DNA of 64,000 nt from Crocinitomix sp044361315 (GCA_044361315.1 JBIKJA010000010.1:1-64000); one strand, 5' to 3'; shown: positions 32,796-42,504, counted from the stretch's first letter. The notes: generated by a model from the sequence alone, not told the origin. Numbers and translations are program-made.

Positions 32796-35321
32796 TTAAA
32801 TTCGCACCCCAATCAGCACAATATCGTCGGTTTGGTCTTCGTTTCCTTTCCAATCCAGAAAAGCATCCTCCAAACGTTTATGTTGCTCTGTCATCTCTAA
32901 ACTATTGATTTCAGCTAATAATTTCGTCAACCGTTTGCGCAAGAATTTTTTATCCTTTTCGCCCCCAAATTGATCGACATACCCATCCGTTGTCAAATAC
33001 ACCATATCCCCAACCTCAATATCAATGGTAATTGGCACAAACGGTTCCATTTCTGAGCTATAACCAATGTGTTGTTTATCCCCTGCAATTTCAATCACTT
33101 CGTTTTGACGAACCAAATAACAAGAAATATTTGCGCCAGAAAAATAAAGCTCTTTTTTCGCATGACTTAAGACACAAAAAGCAGCATCCATTCCATCTAA
33201 AATATACTTCGAAGGATTGGATCGAAATAACCTAATCAATTTTTCCCGAACAAAATCAAGCGCTTGCGCAGGGGTTTGAATTCTTGGATTCGTAATTGAT
33301 TCAGTCAATAATCCACTGCAAAGTAAACTCAACAATCCACCCGGTACACCATGTCCTGTGCAGTCTCCCACTACAAAAACTGGACATACCTCCCCATCTT
33401 GCAAATGAACCTCATCAATTAAATATAAATCTCCACTCAACACATCTTTTGGCCGATATAAAACAAATGATTCTGGCAAAATTTGTTTAACCTCAGTGGG
33501 TGTTGGCAAGGTTGATTCTTGGATATTTTTAGCGTAATGAATACTTTGACTTATCTCTGTATTTTGATGGTAAATAATATCATACGCTACTTTTATTTTA
33601 GTACTATCTCTACAGATCCCTGAAATACTGACCGTTTTGCCGTTGCTATCTTTTATGGCAAACCAATCCTCATTAATCCAACGAATTTCGCCATCAATCA
33701 TCAAACCATATTCAATATTGGCATTTTCACCATTTCTCAACTTTTCATGCATTTCTGACATCAAAATCTGATCCTCGGCACTTAAAAAATCTTTAGCGAA
33801 ATTCTTACCTTCATAAAAATACTGAGGAGTAACAGAAAGTACCGTCTCACAATTAGAACTAATGTAATCGTATTGTCCAGCTAATAAATCAAATAGAAAA
33901 AATACATCGTTAATTGAACTGCTAATAATCTTGAAATTTTCTTGACTTTTAACCAAGGCCGCTTCTATCAACTCTTGCTGAGTAACATCACGGAAAAATG
34001 ATTGGATGGCAATAATCTGACCCGCTTCAAATTGAACACTTAAACCTCCTTTTAAAACCACCTCTCGTTTAGATTTGGTAATCATTTTAAAGGTATGTTC
34101 ATTATGATCTGCAACATCACCTACTTTCAAAATCTCCTCAATCAATAATTCGCATTGTTCTTTGCTATCTGCATGCAAAATGTCGTAAAAATTTAAAGTC
34201 TTTATTTCATGATCCTCATATCCCAATGTTTTCTTCCAGGATGGATTTACAAACAAAAATTGACCATTCGGATCAACACTTTGAATCAAATCAGTCGAAT
34301 TATCAAAAAGTTCACGATATTTCAGTTCGCTTTCAGCTAAACTTAACTGAACTCGTTTAATATCATCCAAGTTTCTTAAAATTCCAAAAAAACCAGTGAT
34401 TAAATTTGGATTTGAGTGACTAAATCGAGTTTTAACATTTTGACCAATCCAAATAGCTTGACCATTTGCTTTCACCATCCTGCATTCGAGATAAGTTTCT
34501 TTGACTCTCGATTTAAATTGTTCATTATAATGATTTTGTACAAATTCCAAATCGTCTGGGTGAATTAATTTGCGGAACGACATTCCTAAAAAAACCTCGT
34601 TGGAATAGCCCAAAACGCTTTTTGCAGACATATTTATATAGGTAATTTCACCTTGAATATTCGTGGTGTAAATGATATCCGTTGCATTGTCAATTATATG
34701 CTGAAATAGGTCATCACTTTCCTTTTTTTCAGTGATGTCGCGCGAAATCCCCATGGTACCCGTTTTAACACCATTTTTGTTAAAAATAGAATTAGACGAA
34801 AGCTGGGAAATAAATTGATCGCCATTTTTCCGAAGGTTTACAATTTCGCCTTTGAATTCATGGCGGTGCTTTAAGGCATCATTCACCATTTCAAATTGAC
34901 TGCTCAATGCGTAAAATTCGCTGATGGACCGCCCTACCATTTCTTCTCGGCTGCAGCCAAACATCTTTAACGCAGCGTCATTGCAGAATATAATCACGCA
35001 ATTCAAATCGCAAAAAATCACGCTCTCAATGGTGCTTTGCAAAAAAAGTTCATTTTGACGGTTAATTTGGCTAAATTTTTGACGCGACTTTATCAAGCGA
35101 AAAATCAATATGCCTAAACAAAATACTCCACCAAAACCTATTAACCAAAGCACGACATCGGGCATTGCACTACTATAAACCCGAACTTCAGAAAAATTCG
35201 AATTCAATCCATTGCTATTCCCGCGATTCAATGCTTGACTCAAGCAGACAAAACTAGTGTTCAAAAAAACACTGATTACGATTACCGCAAATTTAATGGT
35301 ATGTAAGCTAATTTTTTTCAA
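32796..35321 (-). CDS. multi-PAS sensor with SpoIIE/PP2C-type phosphatase
   Basis: An 841-residue membrane protein. An N-terminal signal anchor and a second hydrophobic segment (VVLWLIGFGGVFCLGILIF, about residues 57-75) flank a short exported loop. Four PAS/PAC domains follow (starting about residues 87, 205, 330 and 455), with typical NDAALKMFGCSREEMVGRS and GFFGILRNLDDIKR. A SpoIIE/PP2C-like Ser/Thr phosphatase domain ends the protein (about residues 600-841; VFVVGDCTGHGVPGGLLSLL, YLTTDGYVDQFGG). It probably converts a redox or ligand signal into dephosphorylation of an anti-sigma-antagonist-type partner, not encoded here. Confidence 0.9.
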   Translation of the reverse strand: MKKISLHTIKFAVIVISVFLNTSFVCLSQALNRGNSNGLNSNFSEVRVYSSAMPDVVLWLIGFGGVFCLGILIFRLIKSRQKFSQINRQNELFLQSTIESVIFCDLNCVIIFCNDAALKMFGCSREEMVGRSISEFYALSSQFEMVNDALKHRHEFKGEIVNLRKNGDQFISQLSSNSIFNKNGVKTGTMGISRDITEKKESDDLFQHIIDNATDIIYTTNIQGEITYINMSAKSVLGYSNEVFLGMSFRKLIHPDDLEFVQNHYNEQFKSRVKETYLECRMVKANGQAIWIGQNVKTRFSHSNPNLITGFFGILRNLDDIKRVQLSLAESELKYRELFDNSTDLIQSVDPNGQFLFVNPSWKKTLGYEDHEIKTLNFYDILHADSKEQCELLIEEILKVGDVADHNEHTFKMITKSKREVVLKGGLSVQFEAGQIIAIQSFFRDVTQQELIEAALVKSQENFKIISSSINDVFFLFDLLAGQYDYISSNCETVLSVTPQYFYEGKNFAKDFLSAEDQILMSEMHEKLRNGENANIEYGLMIDGEIRWINEDWFAIKDSNGKTVSISGICRDSTKIKVAYDIIYHQNTEISQSIHYAKNIQESTLPTPTEVKQILPESFVLYRPKDVLSGDLYLIDEVHLQDGEVCPVFVVGDCTGHGVPGGLLSLLCSGLLTESITNPRIQTPAQALDFVREKLIRLFRSNPSKYILDGMDAAFCVLSHAKKELYFSGANISCYLVRQNEVIEIAGDKQHIGYSSEMEPFVPITIDIEVGDMVYLTTDGYVDQFGGEKDKKFLRKRLTKLLAEINSLEMTEQHKRLEDAFLDWKGNEDQTDDIVLIGVRI

Positions 35322-35378
35322 ATCTTTTAATTGTAATCAGGGAACTTAATCAAAAGTCAAACCAATTAATGGTATAAG

Positions 35379-35849
35379 TTAATTTATTTTATCGAATTCT
35401 GACCCAAACTGATCCAAATGGTAATCTAAATGTTTATAAAACATCGTATTCCACTCTTTTGTCGTTAATTTTCCAAAAGAATGAGATTCTTTATTGTTAA
35501 AATATGCACCACCTAACCCTTGAACTTTTTGAATAAAGTCAATTAAACGCGCTTTTTCAGTTTCAAAAACACGTTCATCCGCAATGACAAAAGCGGGCGC
35601 TGTGCGGCTATTGTTTTTGTATGGTTTATCCCCCACAATTGTCGATTTTACAAATAATTTCAACATAAACTTCACAAAACCGCTTGGTTTTGGATGTTTA
35701 TCATCAAAAATCATTTCATAGGTCACCGAACAATGCGCTAACATTTGCGCCACATTCATTTTTCCCCATTTAGCAGGCGTACTAGGAGTTAACTTATTAA
35801 TTCTCTCAACTAATTCTGCAACAACGGCTGGTTCGAAAACATCTTTCAT
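35379..35849 (-). CDS. DUF1569 / DinB-like protein
   Basis: A 156-residue helical protein matching DUF1569, a DinB/YfiT-like four-helix family: KWGKMNVAQMLAHCSVTYEM (metal-site His near residue 40), SHSFGKLTTKEWNTMFYKH and HLDYHLDQFG with the later histidines. Such proteins may bind metal and transfer thiols, but this family's function is unknown. ATG 35849 is preferred; a GTG 15 bases upstream is an alternative. Cytoplasmic. Confidence 0.8.
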   Translation of the reverse strand: MKDVFEPAVVAELVERINKLTPSTPAKWGKMNVAQMLAHCSVTYEMIFDDKHPKPSGFVKFMLKLFVKSTIVGDKPYKNNSRTAPAFVIADERVFETEKARLIDFIQKVQGLGGAYFNNKESHSFGKLTTKEWNTMFYKHLDYHLDQFGSEFDKIN

Positions 35850-35937
35850 AATTTCACTTTTCACATTAAATAAAGGCTAAAAATAAGTAATAATCAGCCC
35901 TTTTAGGCAAGTCATTACAAATCCTAAACGGTTTTAT

Positions 35938-36780
35938 TTAAGAAATCCACTTCACATCTTTAAAATTGGGTTTTCTTTTTTCCAAAAAGGCATTTCTACC
36001 TTCTTTGGCTTCTTCGGTCATATAAGCCAAACGAGTCGCTTCACCTGCAAAAACCTGTTGCCCTACCATTCCATCGTCGGTTAAATTCATCGCAAACTTG
36101 AGCATTTTTATGGACGTTGGTGATTTCTCCAAAATTTCTTGAGCCCATTCGTAAGCGGTGTCTTCCAATTCGTCATGTGGAATCACGGCATTCACCATGC
36201 CCATGTCAAAAGCATCCTGCGCCGAATAATTTCTCCCAAGAAAAAAGATTTCACGGGCCTTTTTTTGACCAACCATTTTCGCCAAATAAGCCGACCCATA
36301 CCCACCATCAAAACTTGTCACGTCTGCGTCTGTTTGTTTAAAAATTGCATGTTCTTTGCTAGCCAAGCTCAAATCACACACCACATGTAAACTATGTCCT
36401 CCACCAACAGCCCATCCTGGCACCACGGCAATCACTACCTTAGGCATAAACCGAATCAAGCGTTGAACTTCCAAAATATTTAAGCGATGTGCCCCATCTT
36501 CACCCACATAACCCTGATGACCACGTGTTTTTTGATCACCTCCACTGCAAAACGAGTACACCCCATCTTTCGGCGAAGGTCCTTCCGCTGACAATAAAAC
36601 CACCCCAATCGATGGATCCTCTTGTGCATCGTAAAAAGCACGGTACAATTCGCTCGTTGTTTTTGGGCGAAACGCATTCCTCACCTCCGGACGATTAAAA
36701 GCAATTCGTGCCACCCCGTTCACCTTTTTATAAGTAATATCTTCAAATTCAATGGCAGTTTTCCACTCAATTTTTGTCAT
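35938..36780 (-). CDS. menB: 1,4-dihydroxy-2-naphthoyl-CoA synthase
   Basis: A 280-residue crotonase-family enzyme of menaquinone synthesis that cyclises o-succinylbenzoyl-CoA to DHNA-CoA. MenB-specific blocks are FCSGGDQKTRGHQGYVG, VPGWAVGGGHSLHVVCDLSL (oxyanion hole) and QTDADVTSFDGGYGSAYLA, with the C-terminal FLEKRKPNFKD. Length is normal. Menaquinone is the respiratory quinone of Bacteroidota. The gene stands alone, with repeat element copy B directly upstream. Confidence 0.95.
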   Translation of the reverse strand: MTKIEWKTAIEFEDITYKKVNGVARIAFNRPEVRNAFRPKTTSELYRAFYDAQEDPSIGVVLLSAEGPSPKDGVYSFCSGGDQKTRGHQGYVGEDGAHRLNILEVQRLIRFMPKVVIAVVPGWAVGGGHSLHVVCDLSLASKEHAIFKQTDADVTSFDGGYGSAYLAKMVGQKKAREIFFLGRNYSAQDAFDMGMVNAVIPHDELEDTAYEWAQEILEKSPTSIKMLKFAMNLTDDGMVGQQVFAGEATRLAYMTEEAKEGRNAFLEKRKPNFKDVKWIS

Positions 36781-36814
36781 AAACGTAAATTTTGGGTAAA
36801 AATACGAATTATTT

Positions 36815-37025
36815 GGGCAAATCCCCGACGCACTAAAATTCCTTCACTTCTCTTCGTGATTTTGGCGCGTCGTGGTCGGGCGCAATCGTTCCAGCTTCTT
36901 AAATGTTCGATTAAGTAAACATTTAAGAGAGCTCCACTGCAAATGGGCGCAGCACATTCATGAGAACCTTTAAAAAATCAATTATTTTTCGAACTACTCC
37001 CTTTTGCGAGCCTTGTAAACTCCGC
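36815..37025 (+). repeat. bipartite hairpin element, copy B
   Basis: Left flank GGGCAAATCCCC at 36815, then hairpin 1 with arms GACGCACTAAAAT (36827-36839) and ATTTTGGCGCGTC (36859-36871). The central GGTCGGGC follows, then hairpin 2 with perfect arms TCTTAAATGTT (36897-36907) and AACATTTAAGA (36918-36928), bounded by AGCT on both sides, then GAGCTCCACTGCAA. The right end CTCCCTTTTGCG is displaced by about 55 bp compared with copy A. No gene lies in 36781-37058. Confidence 0.6.
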
Positions 37026-37058
37026 TTAATGAGTTTATTTAATTCACATTACTTACCT

Positions 37059-37364
37059 TTACGCATCTTTCCACTTCTCAAAATAGGCGTCAAATTCGTC
37101 ACGCCCTTGTTTGGGTGGATAAACAAAATTTATAGGTGAAACCGGCCCAATTTTGTTGGATGGTAATACTTTGAGATCAAAATATTTTGCGTAAATCCGT
37201 TCAATCTTGTTACTCTCCAAAAACAAATTCTCCTCCTCGGTTAAGTCAAAATTCGTTTCCCAATGATAAACACTGTGCTCAACCACTTCCTTTTCCGAGC
37301 AAGCAGTCATCAAAACTGTTCCAATAAATAAAAACAAGAAATTTAACTTTGTCCACAAATTCAT
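37059..37364 (-). CDS. small lipoprotein, apparently C-terminally truncated
   Basis: A 101-residue lipoprotein with lipobox LMTACSEK (lipidated cysteine at about residue 22). The segment VYHWETNFDLTEEENLFLES followed by IERIYAKYFDLKVLP resembles the N-terminal part of a longer Bacteroidota exported family of a few hundred residues, from memory of the pattern. Only this N-terminal portion is present; after the TAA comes hairpin element copy B. It may be a truncated gene fragment or a naturally short protein. Function unknown. Confidence 0.6.
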   Translation of the reverse strand: MNLWTKLNFLFLFIGTVLMTACSEKEVVEHSVYHWETNFDLTEEENLFLESNKIERIYAKYFDLKVLPSNKIGPVSPINFVYPPKQGRDEFDAYFEKWKDA

Positions 37365-37706
37365 GCACCAAAATTAATTCTTAATTTACCTAAAAAAAAT
37401 AAAATCGACATTAGATCCAAATCAACTTATTAATCGCTGATAAATAAATATTTTCTGAATATTTAATCCGATTGAATTCAAGTTAAATCAGGTATTATTT
37501 TTCCTTTTTACCCAAATGAATCTTAGATACACGAACATTGATCCTAAAAAAAAAGCGTTTATCAAACTAGGCACAATTCTTGTCCAAATACCAATGATTT
37601 GAACTTAATTTTTAGTAAATTCGTAACCTCAAAGACTACATTGAACTATAGGGTTGAGAATTGAGCAGACGCGGGGAAAGTGTACATTATAAAATAAACG
37701 ACATAA
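37365..37706. other. gene-free stretch
   Basis: About 340 bp of AT-rich sequence upstream of the S41 protease gene. I see no gene-like frame, no convincing hairpin and no complete -33/-7 pair. TAAATTCG near 37616 is a weak -7-like match. It presumably holds the protease promoter. Confidence 0.4.
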
Positions 37707-39329
37707 ATGAGAAAGATTCTTTTAATTTCACTCTTAATATGCACTGGCATTGTGAGCGCCCAAGTGGATAAAACCCAAACAACTTTAAAATTTGAAGAAG
37801 TGTTTGGTTATTTACAATCAAATTATGTGGATGAATTTGATGGAGCAAAAATTACAGATGCGGCCATCGTTGCCATGTTAAAGGAATTAGATCCGCACAC
37901 TTATTTAATACCGAAAGATGAAGTGGATGAAACCAATGATAAAATCAACGGTAGTTTTGTCGGAGTTGGGATTCAATTTCAAATTATTGATGACACGTTA
38001 ACTGTTATAAACACAATTGAAGGTGGTCCTTGCGAAAAAGTAGGCGTGCGGGCTGGTGATAAGATTTTGAAAGTCAATGATGAAAACATCGCTGGCGTTG
38101 GCCTTGAAACATCGGGTGTTCGAGAACGGTTAATGGGCGAAAAAAATACGTTGGTTGTTTTAAGTATCAAACGAAAAGGAGAAAAAGAAATCCTTGATTT
38201 TGACGTCAGGCGAGATAAAATTCCAATCTACAGCGTGGCGAGTGCTTATATGGCGACAGAAAATACGGGCTATATTAAGGTGACCACTTTTGCACGTACA
38301 ACCCCAGCCGAATTAGTGGAAGCGATTAACAAGTTGAAATCAGAAGGGATGAAAAATCTAATTCTTGATTTACAGGGCAATGGAGGTGGATTATTGGATG
38401 TGGCAAAAATCATGGCAGACGAATTTTTATCTAACAATAAATTAATTGTGTATTCAGAAGGACGTGCACAGCCACGAACTGATTTAATCGCTAACGATAT
38501 TGATAGTCGCGGTAAACCCTACAATCCTAACAAAAAAGGTTCATTTGAAAAAGGGAAACTTGTCCTACTAATCGACGAAAATTCAGCATCTGCTTCTGAA
38601 ATTGTTTCAGGTGCTTTGCAGGATTGGGATCGTGCATTAATTATAGGACGAAGAAGTTATGGCAAAGGATTGGTTCAACGACCTTATAAACTTTCAGATG
38701 GATCAGAAATTAGAATTACCATCGCGCGTTATTTCACTCCTGCAGGTCGTTTTATTCAAAAACCTTATGAAGATGGTGTGGATGCCTATAGAGATGATTA
38801 TATGAATCGCTATTTAAACGGAGAATTAATGCACGAAGACAGTATCAAACTGCCTGATTCATTGCGTTTTGAAACTCTAAAACTTAAACGAACCGTTTAT
38901 GGTGGCGGTGGAATTATGCCAGACTTTTTTGTGCCCTTGGACACAACTGAATTTTCGGATCTTTACAAAGAGATTAATCGAGCTGGAGTAATCAACACGT
39001 TTACTGTGTCTTACGTTGATAATAACCGCGAAAGTTTGAAAAAACAATATCCAAACTTTGAAGACTTTAGAAAAAATTTCAAAGTTGAAGGTACAGTTAT
39101 GGACGAATTTTGGGAGATGACTAAAACCGAGGAAATCGAATATAACGAAACAGATTATCAAACTTCTAAAAAACTGATTACAACGCTCATTAAAGCACGA
39201 ATTGCTTCAAATTTGTTTGAGTCTTCTAAGTTCTACCCTATTTTTAATGAAACAGAAAACGAAATATTTATTCGTGCGTTAGCATTAATAGAAGGTAAAA
39301 CTATATCACAATTAGGATTAGATTATTAA
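37707..39329 (+). CDS. S41 family C-terminal processing peptidase
   Basis: A 540-residue periplasmic protease with signal peptide (MRKILLISLLICTGIVSAQ). A PDZ domain occupies about residues 85-170 (IEGGPCEKVGVRAGDKILKV). The S41 catalytic core follows, with the Ser nucleophile in DENSASASEIVSGALQD (about residues 291-307) and the Lys in GRRSYGKGLVQRPY. It probably degrades or matures exported proteins. The C-terminal 150 residues extend beyond the core, as in Bacteroidota homologues. A DUF1573 lipoprotein gene follows 22 bp later. Confidence 0.93.
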   Translation: MRKILLISLLICTGIVSAQVDKTQTTLKFEEVFGYLQSNYVDEFDGAKITDAAIVAMLKELDPHTYLIPKDEVDETNDKINGSFVGVGIQFQIIDDTLTVINTIEGGPCEKVGVRAGDKILKVNDENIAGVGLETSGVRERLMGEKNTLVVLSIKRKGEKEILDFDVRRDKIPIYSVASAYMATENTGYIKVTTFARTTPAELVEAINKLKSEGMKNLILDLQGNGGGLLDVAKIMADEFLSNNKLIVYSEGRAQPRTDLIANDIDSRGKPYNPNKKGSFEKGKLVLLIDENSASASEIVSGALQDWDRALIIGRRSYGKGLVQRPYKLSDGSEIRITIARYFTPAGRFIQKPYEDGVDAYRDDYMNRYLNGELMHEDSIKLPDSLRFETLKLKRTVYGGGGIMPDFFVPLDTTEFSDLYKEINRAGVINTFTVSYVDNNRESLKKQYPNFEDFRKNFKVEGTVMDEFWEMTKTEEIEYNETDYQTSKKLITTLIKARIASNLFESSKFYPIFNETENEIFIRALALIEGKTISQLGLDY

Positions 39330-39351
39330 TTTTGTTTAAAATTTATAAAAG

Positions 39352-39852
39352 ATGAAAGCATATTTAGTAGCAACTGGTTTTTTAGCGTTAATCGCTTGTA
39401 GTGGAGGAAATGGGGACGATGCATCCAATGAAGATACTTTAAATTCAATCGTTGCAACCACTAATCCTGAAGAAGGTGTTTCCGAATTTGGACAAGAAGT
39501 GACCAATCCAAATAAAGCACAAGGCGAAACTTCTATTCAATTTATGGAAATGGTTCACGATTTTGGGGATGTAAAATATCCAAGTGAAAATCTTTTTACC
39601 TTTAAATTTAAAAATACAGGCACCTTGCCTTTAATTATTGAAAGTGCTACTGCTTCTTGTGGATGTACAGTGCCTAACAAACCAGAAGAAGCTATTTTAC
39701 CTGGGCAAATCGGAGAATTGGACGTTATCTTTTCACCAAAAGAAGGCCAACAAGGAACTCCTGTATCAAAACAAGTTACTGTAATTGCAAATACAAATCC
39801 ATCTTCGACGGTATTAGAAATTAAAGCAAATGTATTAGGACCGAAAGGCTAA
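39352..39852 (+). CDS. DUF1573 lipoprotein
   Basis: A 166-residue lipoprotein (lipobox ALIACSGG) with a DUF1573 domain: MVHDFGDVKYPSENLFTFKF, FKNTGTLPLIIESATASCGC and TVPNKPEEAILPGQIGELDV are family blocks. The fold is Ig/ASPM-SPD-2-like and the CGCT cysteines are typical. Function is unknown but the family is widespread in Bacteroidota envelopes. It lies 22 bp after the S41 protease and is closed by a terminator. Confidence 0.88.
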   Translation: MKAYLVATGFLALIACSGGNGDDASNEDTLNSIVATTNPEEGVSEFGQEVTNPNKAQGETSIQFMEMVHDFGDVKYPSENLFTFKFKNTGTLPLIIESATASCGCTVPNKPEEAILPGQIGELDVIFSPKEGQQGTPVSKQVTVIANTNPSSTVLEIKANVLGPKG

Positions 39853-39874
39853 TCAATTTTTGTAATCAATCATT

Positions 39875-39908
39875 AAAAAAGTTGTTCGTTAGAATGGCTT
39901 TTTTTTTG
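39875..39908. terminator. rho-independent terminator, probably bidirectional
   Basis: AAAAAAGTTGTTC, a GTTA loop and GAATGGCTTTTTTTT form a stem with several G-U pairs, A-rich on one side and T-rich on the other. It sits between the DUF1573 gene and the converging MutS-like gene. Confidence 0.65.
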
Positions 39909-39917
39909 CGCTCAAGG

Positions 39918-41696
39918 TTAGACAATCTCCATTTTACGTAATAAAAAGGAAGCGTTCATATTTTGGCAAATTCCCTTTTTAAAGCGATAATCAAAATACA
40001 ATTCGTCGTTTACGATTTCTGCATCAAAATAGTAATTCTTAATTTGGCTTAACTCGTTAGACAGTTCACACAAACTTAAATCGTGCGTGGCAATTATTCC
40101 TGATGATTGTGTAGAAACTAATTTTTGTACAAACTTTTTAGAACCCTCTTCTTTGTCCTTGCTGTTAGTCCCCTTCAAAATTTCGTCCAAAATGATAAAA
40201 TAACGATCCACTTTCATTTGATCGACAACAAATTTTAGTCGCTTCAGTTCCGAAAAAAAGTACGATTCGTCATTCAATAACGAATCAGAAGTACGCATAC
40301 TCGAAATTAATTTGATAGGCGCATATTCAAACCTTTTTGCTACCACTGGTAAACCCACATTCGCCAATACTAAGTTAATGGCAACGGTGCGCAAAAAAGT
40401 ACTTTTTCCAGCCATGTTTGCGCCAGTAATGATAAAAAAATCCAATTGATCCAACTTAAAATCGTTGGTAACTCGCGCTTCTTCTTTCAAGAGTGGATGT
40501 CCAATTGAATCGGCAGAAATCAAGATATTTTCACTTTCACTTAAGGTTGGATAAATTGAATGCGGGTAATTAAAAGCGTAATTCCCCAACGAGTTGAACG
40601 CATCAAAAAAGGCAATCACCTCAAACCATTCTGTCGCTAATTTAGCATTTTTTTCAATCCAACGTTCGATCCGAAAAGCGTATTTAAGATCCCACAATAA
40701 AAAACCATTTCCTCCTAAGGCAAACAAGAAATTATTTCGTTGATCCAAACTATTTAAATCTTTTGCAAGTTGATTAAAGATAAATGACGCCTTTTGTTCG
40801 TTAGCCTTTATTTTATTTTGTTGATTGATAAGTAATTCTGATGTGAAATTTTTATTTTCAATTTCTAATAACAACTTTGAATAACTTGCAAAAGTCTCCG
40901 TCATTTGCGTGGCCGATTGATAGAGTTTATTGATCTGTCCGATATAAAATAACGTAATTATCAACCCAACAAAAAACCAGACAAGAATTAAACCACCCGA
41001 AATCAACCCGAAACCATAAGCCACAAACACTAAAATCGATCCGATCGAAATCACCGCGGGGAGCCAACGAAAAATTGGTTGAATTTTGGCTCGGTAGTTC
41101 AACATCCATTTAAGTATCGTTTTATGTTCGATTTGTGTCTCAATCAATTCAGCAGTTGTTTGAAAACCTTGGCGCCACGCAGCCATTTCACTCAATTCTT
41201 TAATCGCCTCTTGTCTAACTTTAACACCTTCAATTTCATTCGCATTCAAAAATTCAGCTAATTTTTCACGGCCTTTTACAGTTCCTGTTCTGTTAATCAA
41301 CTGAAAAATAGAACCTGCTCCAAATAAATCAATATCTTGATTATAAAAATGTTTATCATCCAAAAAATCACGCCCTTCGTCAATTCCTGTTAAGTCACGA
41401 TTTAAAATTCGGAGTTCCTTTTTATTTAATTCAAGTAATTTTTCAAGCCTTTTTTTCTCTGATCTGATGGAAGTAGTTTTAGAGACAAGGATTAAAAAAA
41501 GAACTAATCCGCCTAAACCTGCCAATATCATAACATTAGTTTGAACTCTTAAAAGATAAACAAGGCCAGCAATCAACAAAAAAAGCACTAGCCGCAGCAT
41601 CCCAATACGGAGTAATTTTCGTTTAATTATTTTTAATTTTTCGGTAAAATGAGTGCAATTTTCTTGGTAAAATGAAATGGGAGAATACTCCGTCAT
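39918..41696 (-). CDS. membrane-associated MutS-family ATPase
   Basis: A 592-residue MutS-related protein with the MutS core and ATPase but no mismatch-binding N-terminal domain. The ATPase shows GANMAGKSTFLRTVAIN (Walker A), SYFFSELKRLKFV, FIILDEILKGTNSKD (Walker B) and ATHDLSLCEL. Unusually, hydrophobic segments near residues 30-85 and 220-270 look like two pairs of transmembrane helices. This architecture recurs in Bacteroidota and its role is unknown; canonical mismatch repair should not be assumed. ATG 41696 is chosen because longer starts overlap the upstream SDR gene. Confidence 0.85.
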   Translation of the reverse strand: MTEYSPISFYQENCTHFTEKLKIIKRKLLRIGMLRLVLFLLIAGLVYLLRVQTNVMILAGLGGLVLFLILVSKTTSIRSEKKRLEKLLELNKKELRILNRDLTGIDEGRDFLDDKHFYNQDIDLFGAGSIFQLINRTGTVKGREKLAEFLNANEIEGVKVRQEAIKELSEMAAWRQGFQTTAELIETQIEHKTILKWMLNYRAKIQPIFRWLPAVISIGSILVFVAYGFGLISGGLILVWFFVGLIITLFYIGQINKLYQSATQMTETFASYSKLLLEIENKNFTSELLINQQNKIKANEQKASFIFNQLAKDLNSLDQRNNFLFALGGNGFLLWDLKYAFRIERWIEKNAKLATEWFEVIAFFDAFNSLGNYAFNYPHSIYPTLSESENILISADSIGHPLLKEEARVTNDFKLDQLDFFIITGANMAGKSTFLRTVAINLVLANVGLPVVAKRFEYAPIKLISSMRTSDSLLNDESYFFSELKRLKFVVDQMKVDRYFIILDEILKGTNSKDKEEGSKKFVQKLVSTQSSGIIATHDLSLCELSNELSQIKNYYFDAEIVNDELYFDYRFKKGICQNMNASFLLRKMEIV

Positions 41697-41706
41697 ACAA
41701 ATTAAT

Positions 41707-42504
41707 TTAAGTTGGGGGTTGATTTTTAATAATTCGCCAAAAAAGTGGAGGACAAAATCGTTTAATGTAAACCGCCCAAATTTCCTTGTTTCCAATAAAA
41801 ACTTCTTTCTTTTTTCGTTTGATCGCTTTGATCATTTTAGTTACACATTCTTCCACAGGCATTCCTGTTTTTTGATTGTGATCCATTAATCCATGAATTT
41901 TTCCGTCACCTGTTAACGCTGAAATGGAAAGCTCGGTGTTAATTTTACCTGGGTAAACCAAGGTCACAGAAATATTGTTTTTCGCCTCTTCCAACAGTAA
42001 ACTTTCATAAAAGCCTTTTAGTGCATGTTTAGATGCCGAATAAGCAGACCTCAAATAAAAACCGAAACTCCCTGCAATGCTCGAAATGACCACAATATGC
42101 CCTGATTTTTGTTTTTGCATATAAGGTAAAACAGCCTTGGTGATCGCTATATTTCCGAAATAATTAATTTCCATAATTCGTCGGTCGGTTGCAATCGTCG
42201 TTTCACTTGCATCGCTTCGTTGACTGACACCACCGTTGTTCACCAAAATATCAATACTTCCACACGAATCAAAGATTTCTTTTGCAGCCGTTTCAAAATT
42301 TGATTGATCTTCCAAATCAAGCGGGTACACCAGCGACTTAGAAGGATGGTCAAGTTGATTTTGCACCGTCTTTAATTTGTCTGAATTTCGAGCTGAAAGC
42401 ACAACAAAACTACCTAACGCATTCATTTGAAGGGCGGTTTCTTCACCAATTCCAGAGGAGGCTCCTATAATCCAAACAACCTTGTTTTCAAATATTTGTT
42501 GCAT
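41707..42504 (-). CDS. short-chain dehydrogenase/reductase
   Basis: A 265-residue classical SDR. The NAD(P)-binding motif VWIIGASSGIGEETALQM is followed by NNGGVSQRSD, and the catalytic Ser, Tyr and Lys appear in VVISSIAGSFGFYLRSAYSA and SASKHALKGF. The final 25 residues form a basic, hydrophobic tail (KRFCPPLFWRIIKNQPPT). It resembles DHRS7-like SDRs; the substrate is unknown. It lies 10 bp upstream of the MutS-like gene on the same strand, so the two are probably co-transcribed. Confidence 0.9.
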   Translation of the reverse strand: MQQIFENKVVWIIGASSGIGEETALQMNALGSFVVLSARNSDKLKTVQNQLDHPSKSLVYPLDLEDQSNFETAAKEIFDSCGSIDILVNNGGVSQRSDASETTIATDRRIMEINYFGNIAITKAVLPYMQKQKSGHIVVISSIAGSFGFYLRSAYSASKHALKGFYESLLLEEAKNNISVTLVYPGKINTELSISALTGDGKIHGLMDHNQKTGMPVEECVTKMIKAIKRKKKEVFIGNKEIWAVYIKRFCPPLFWRIIKNQPPT

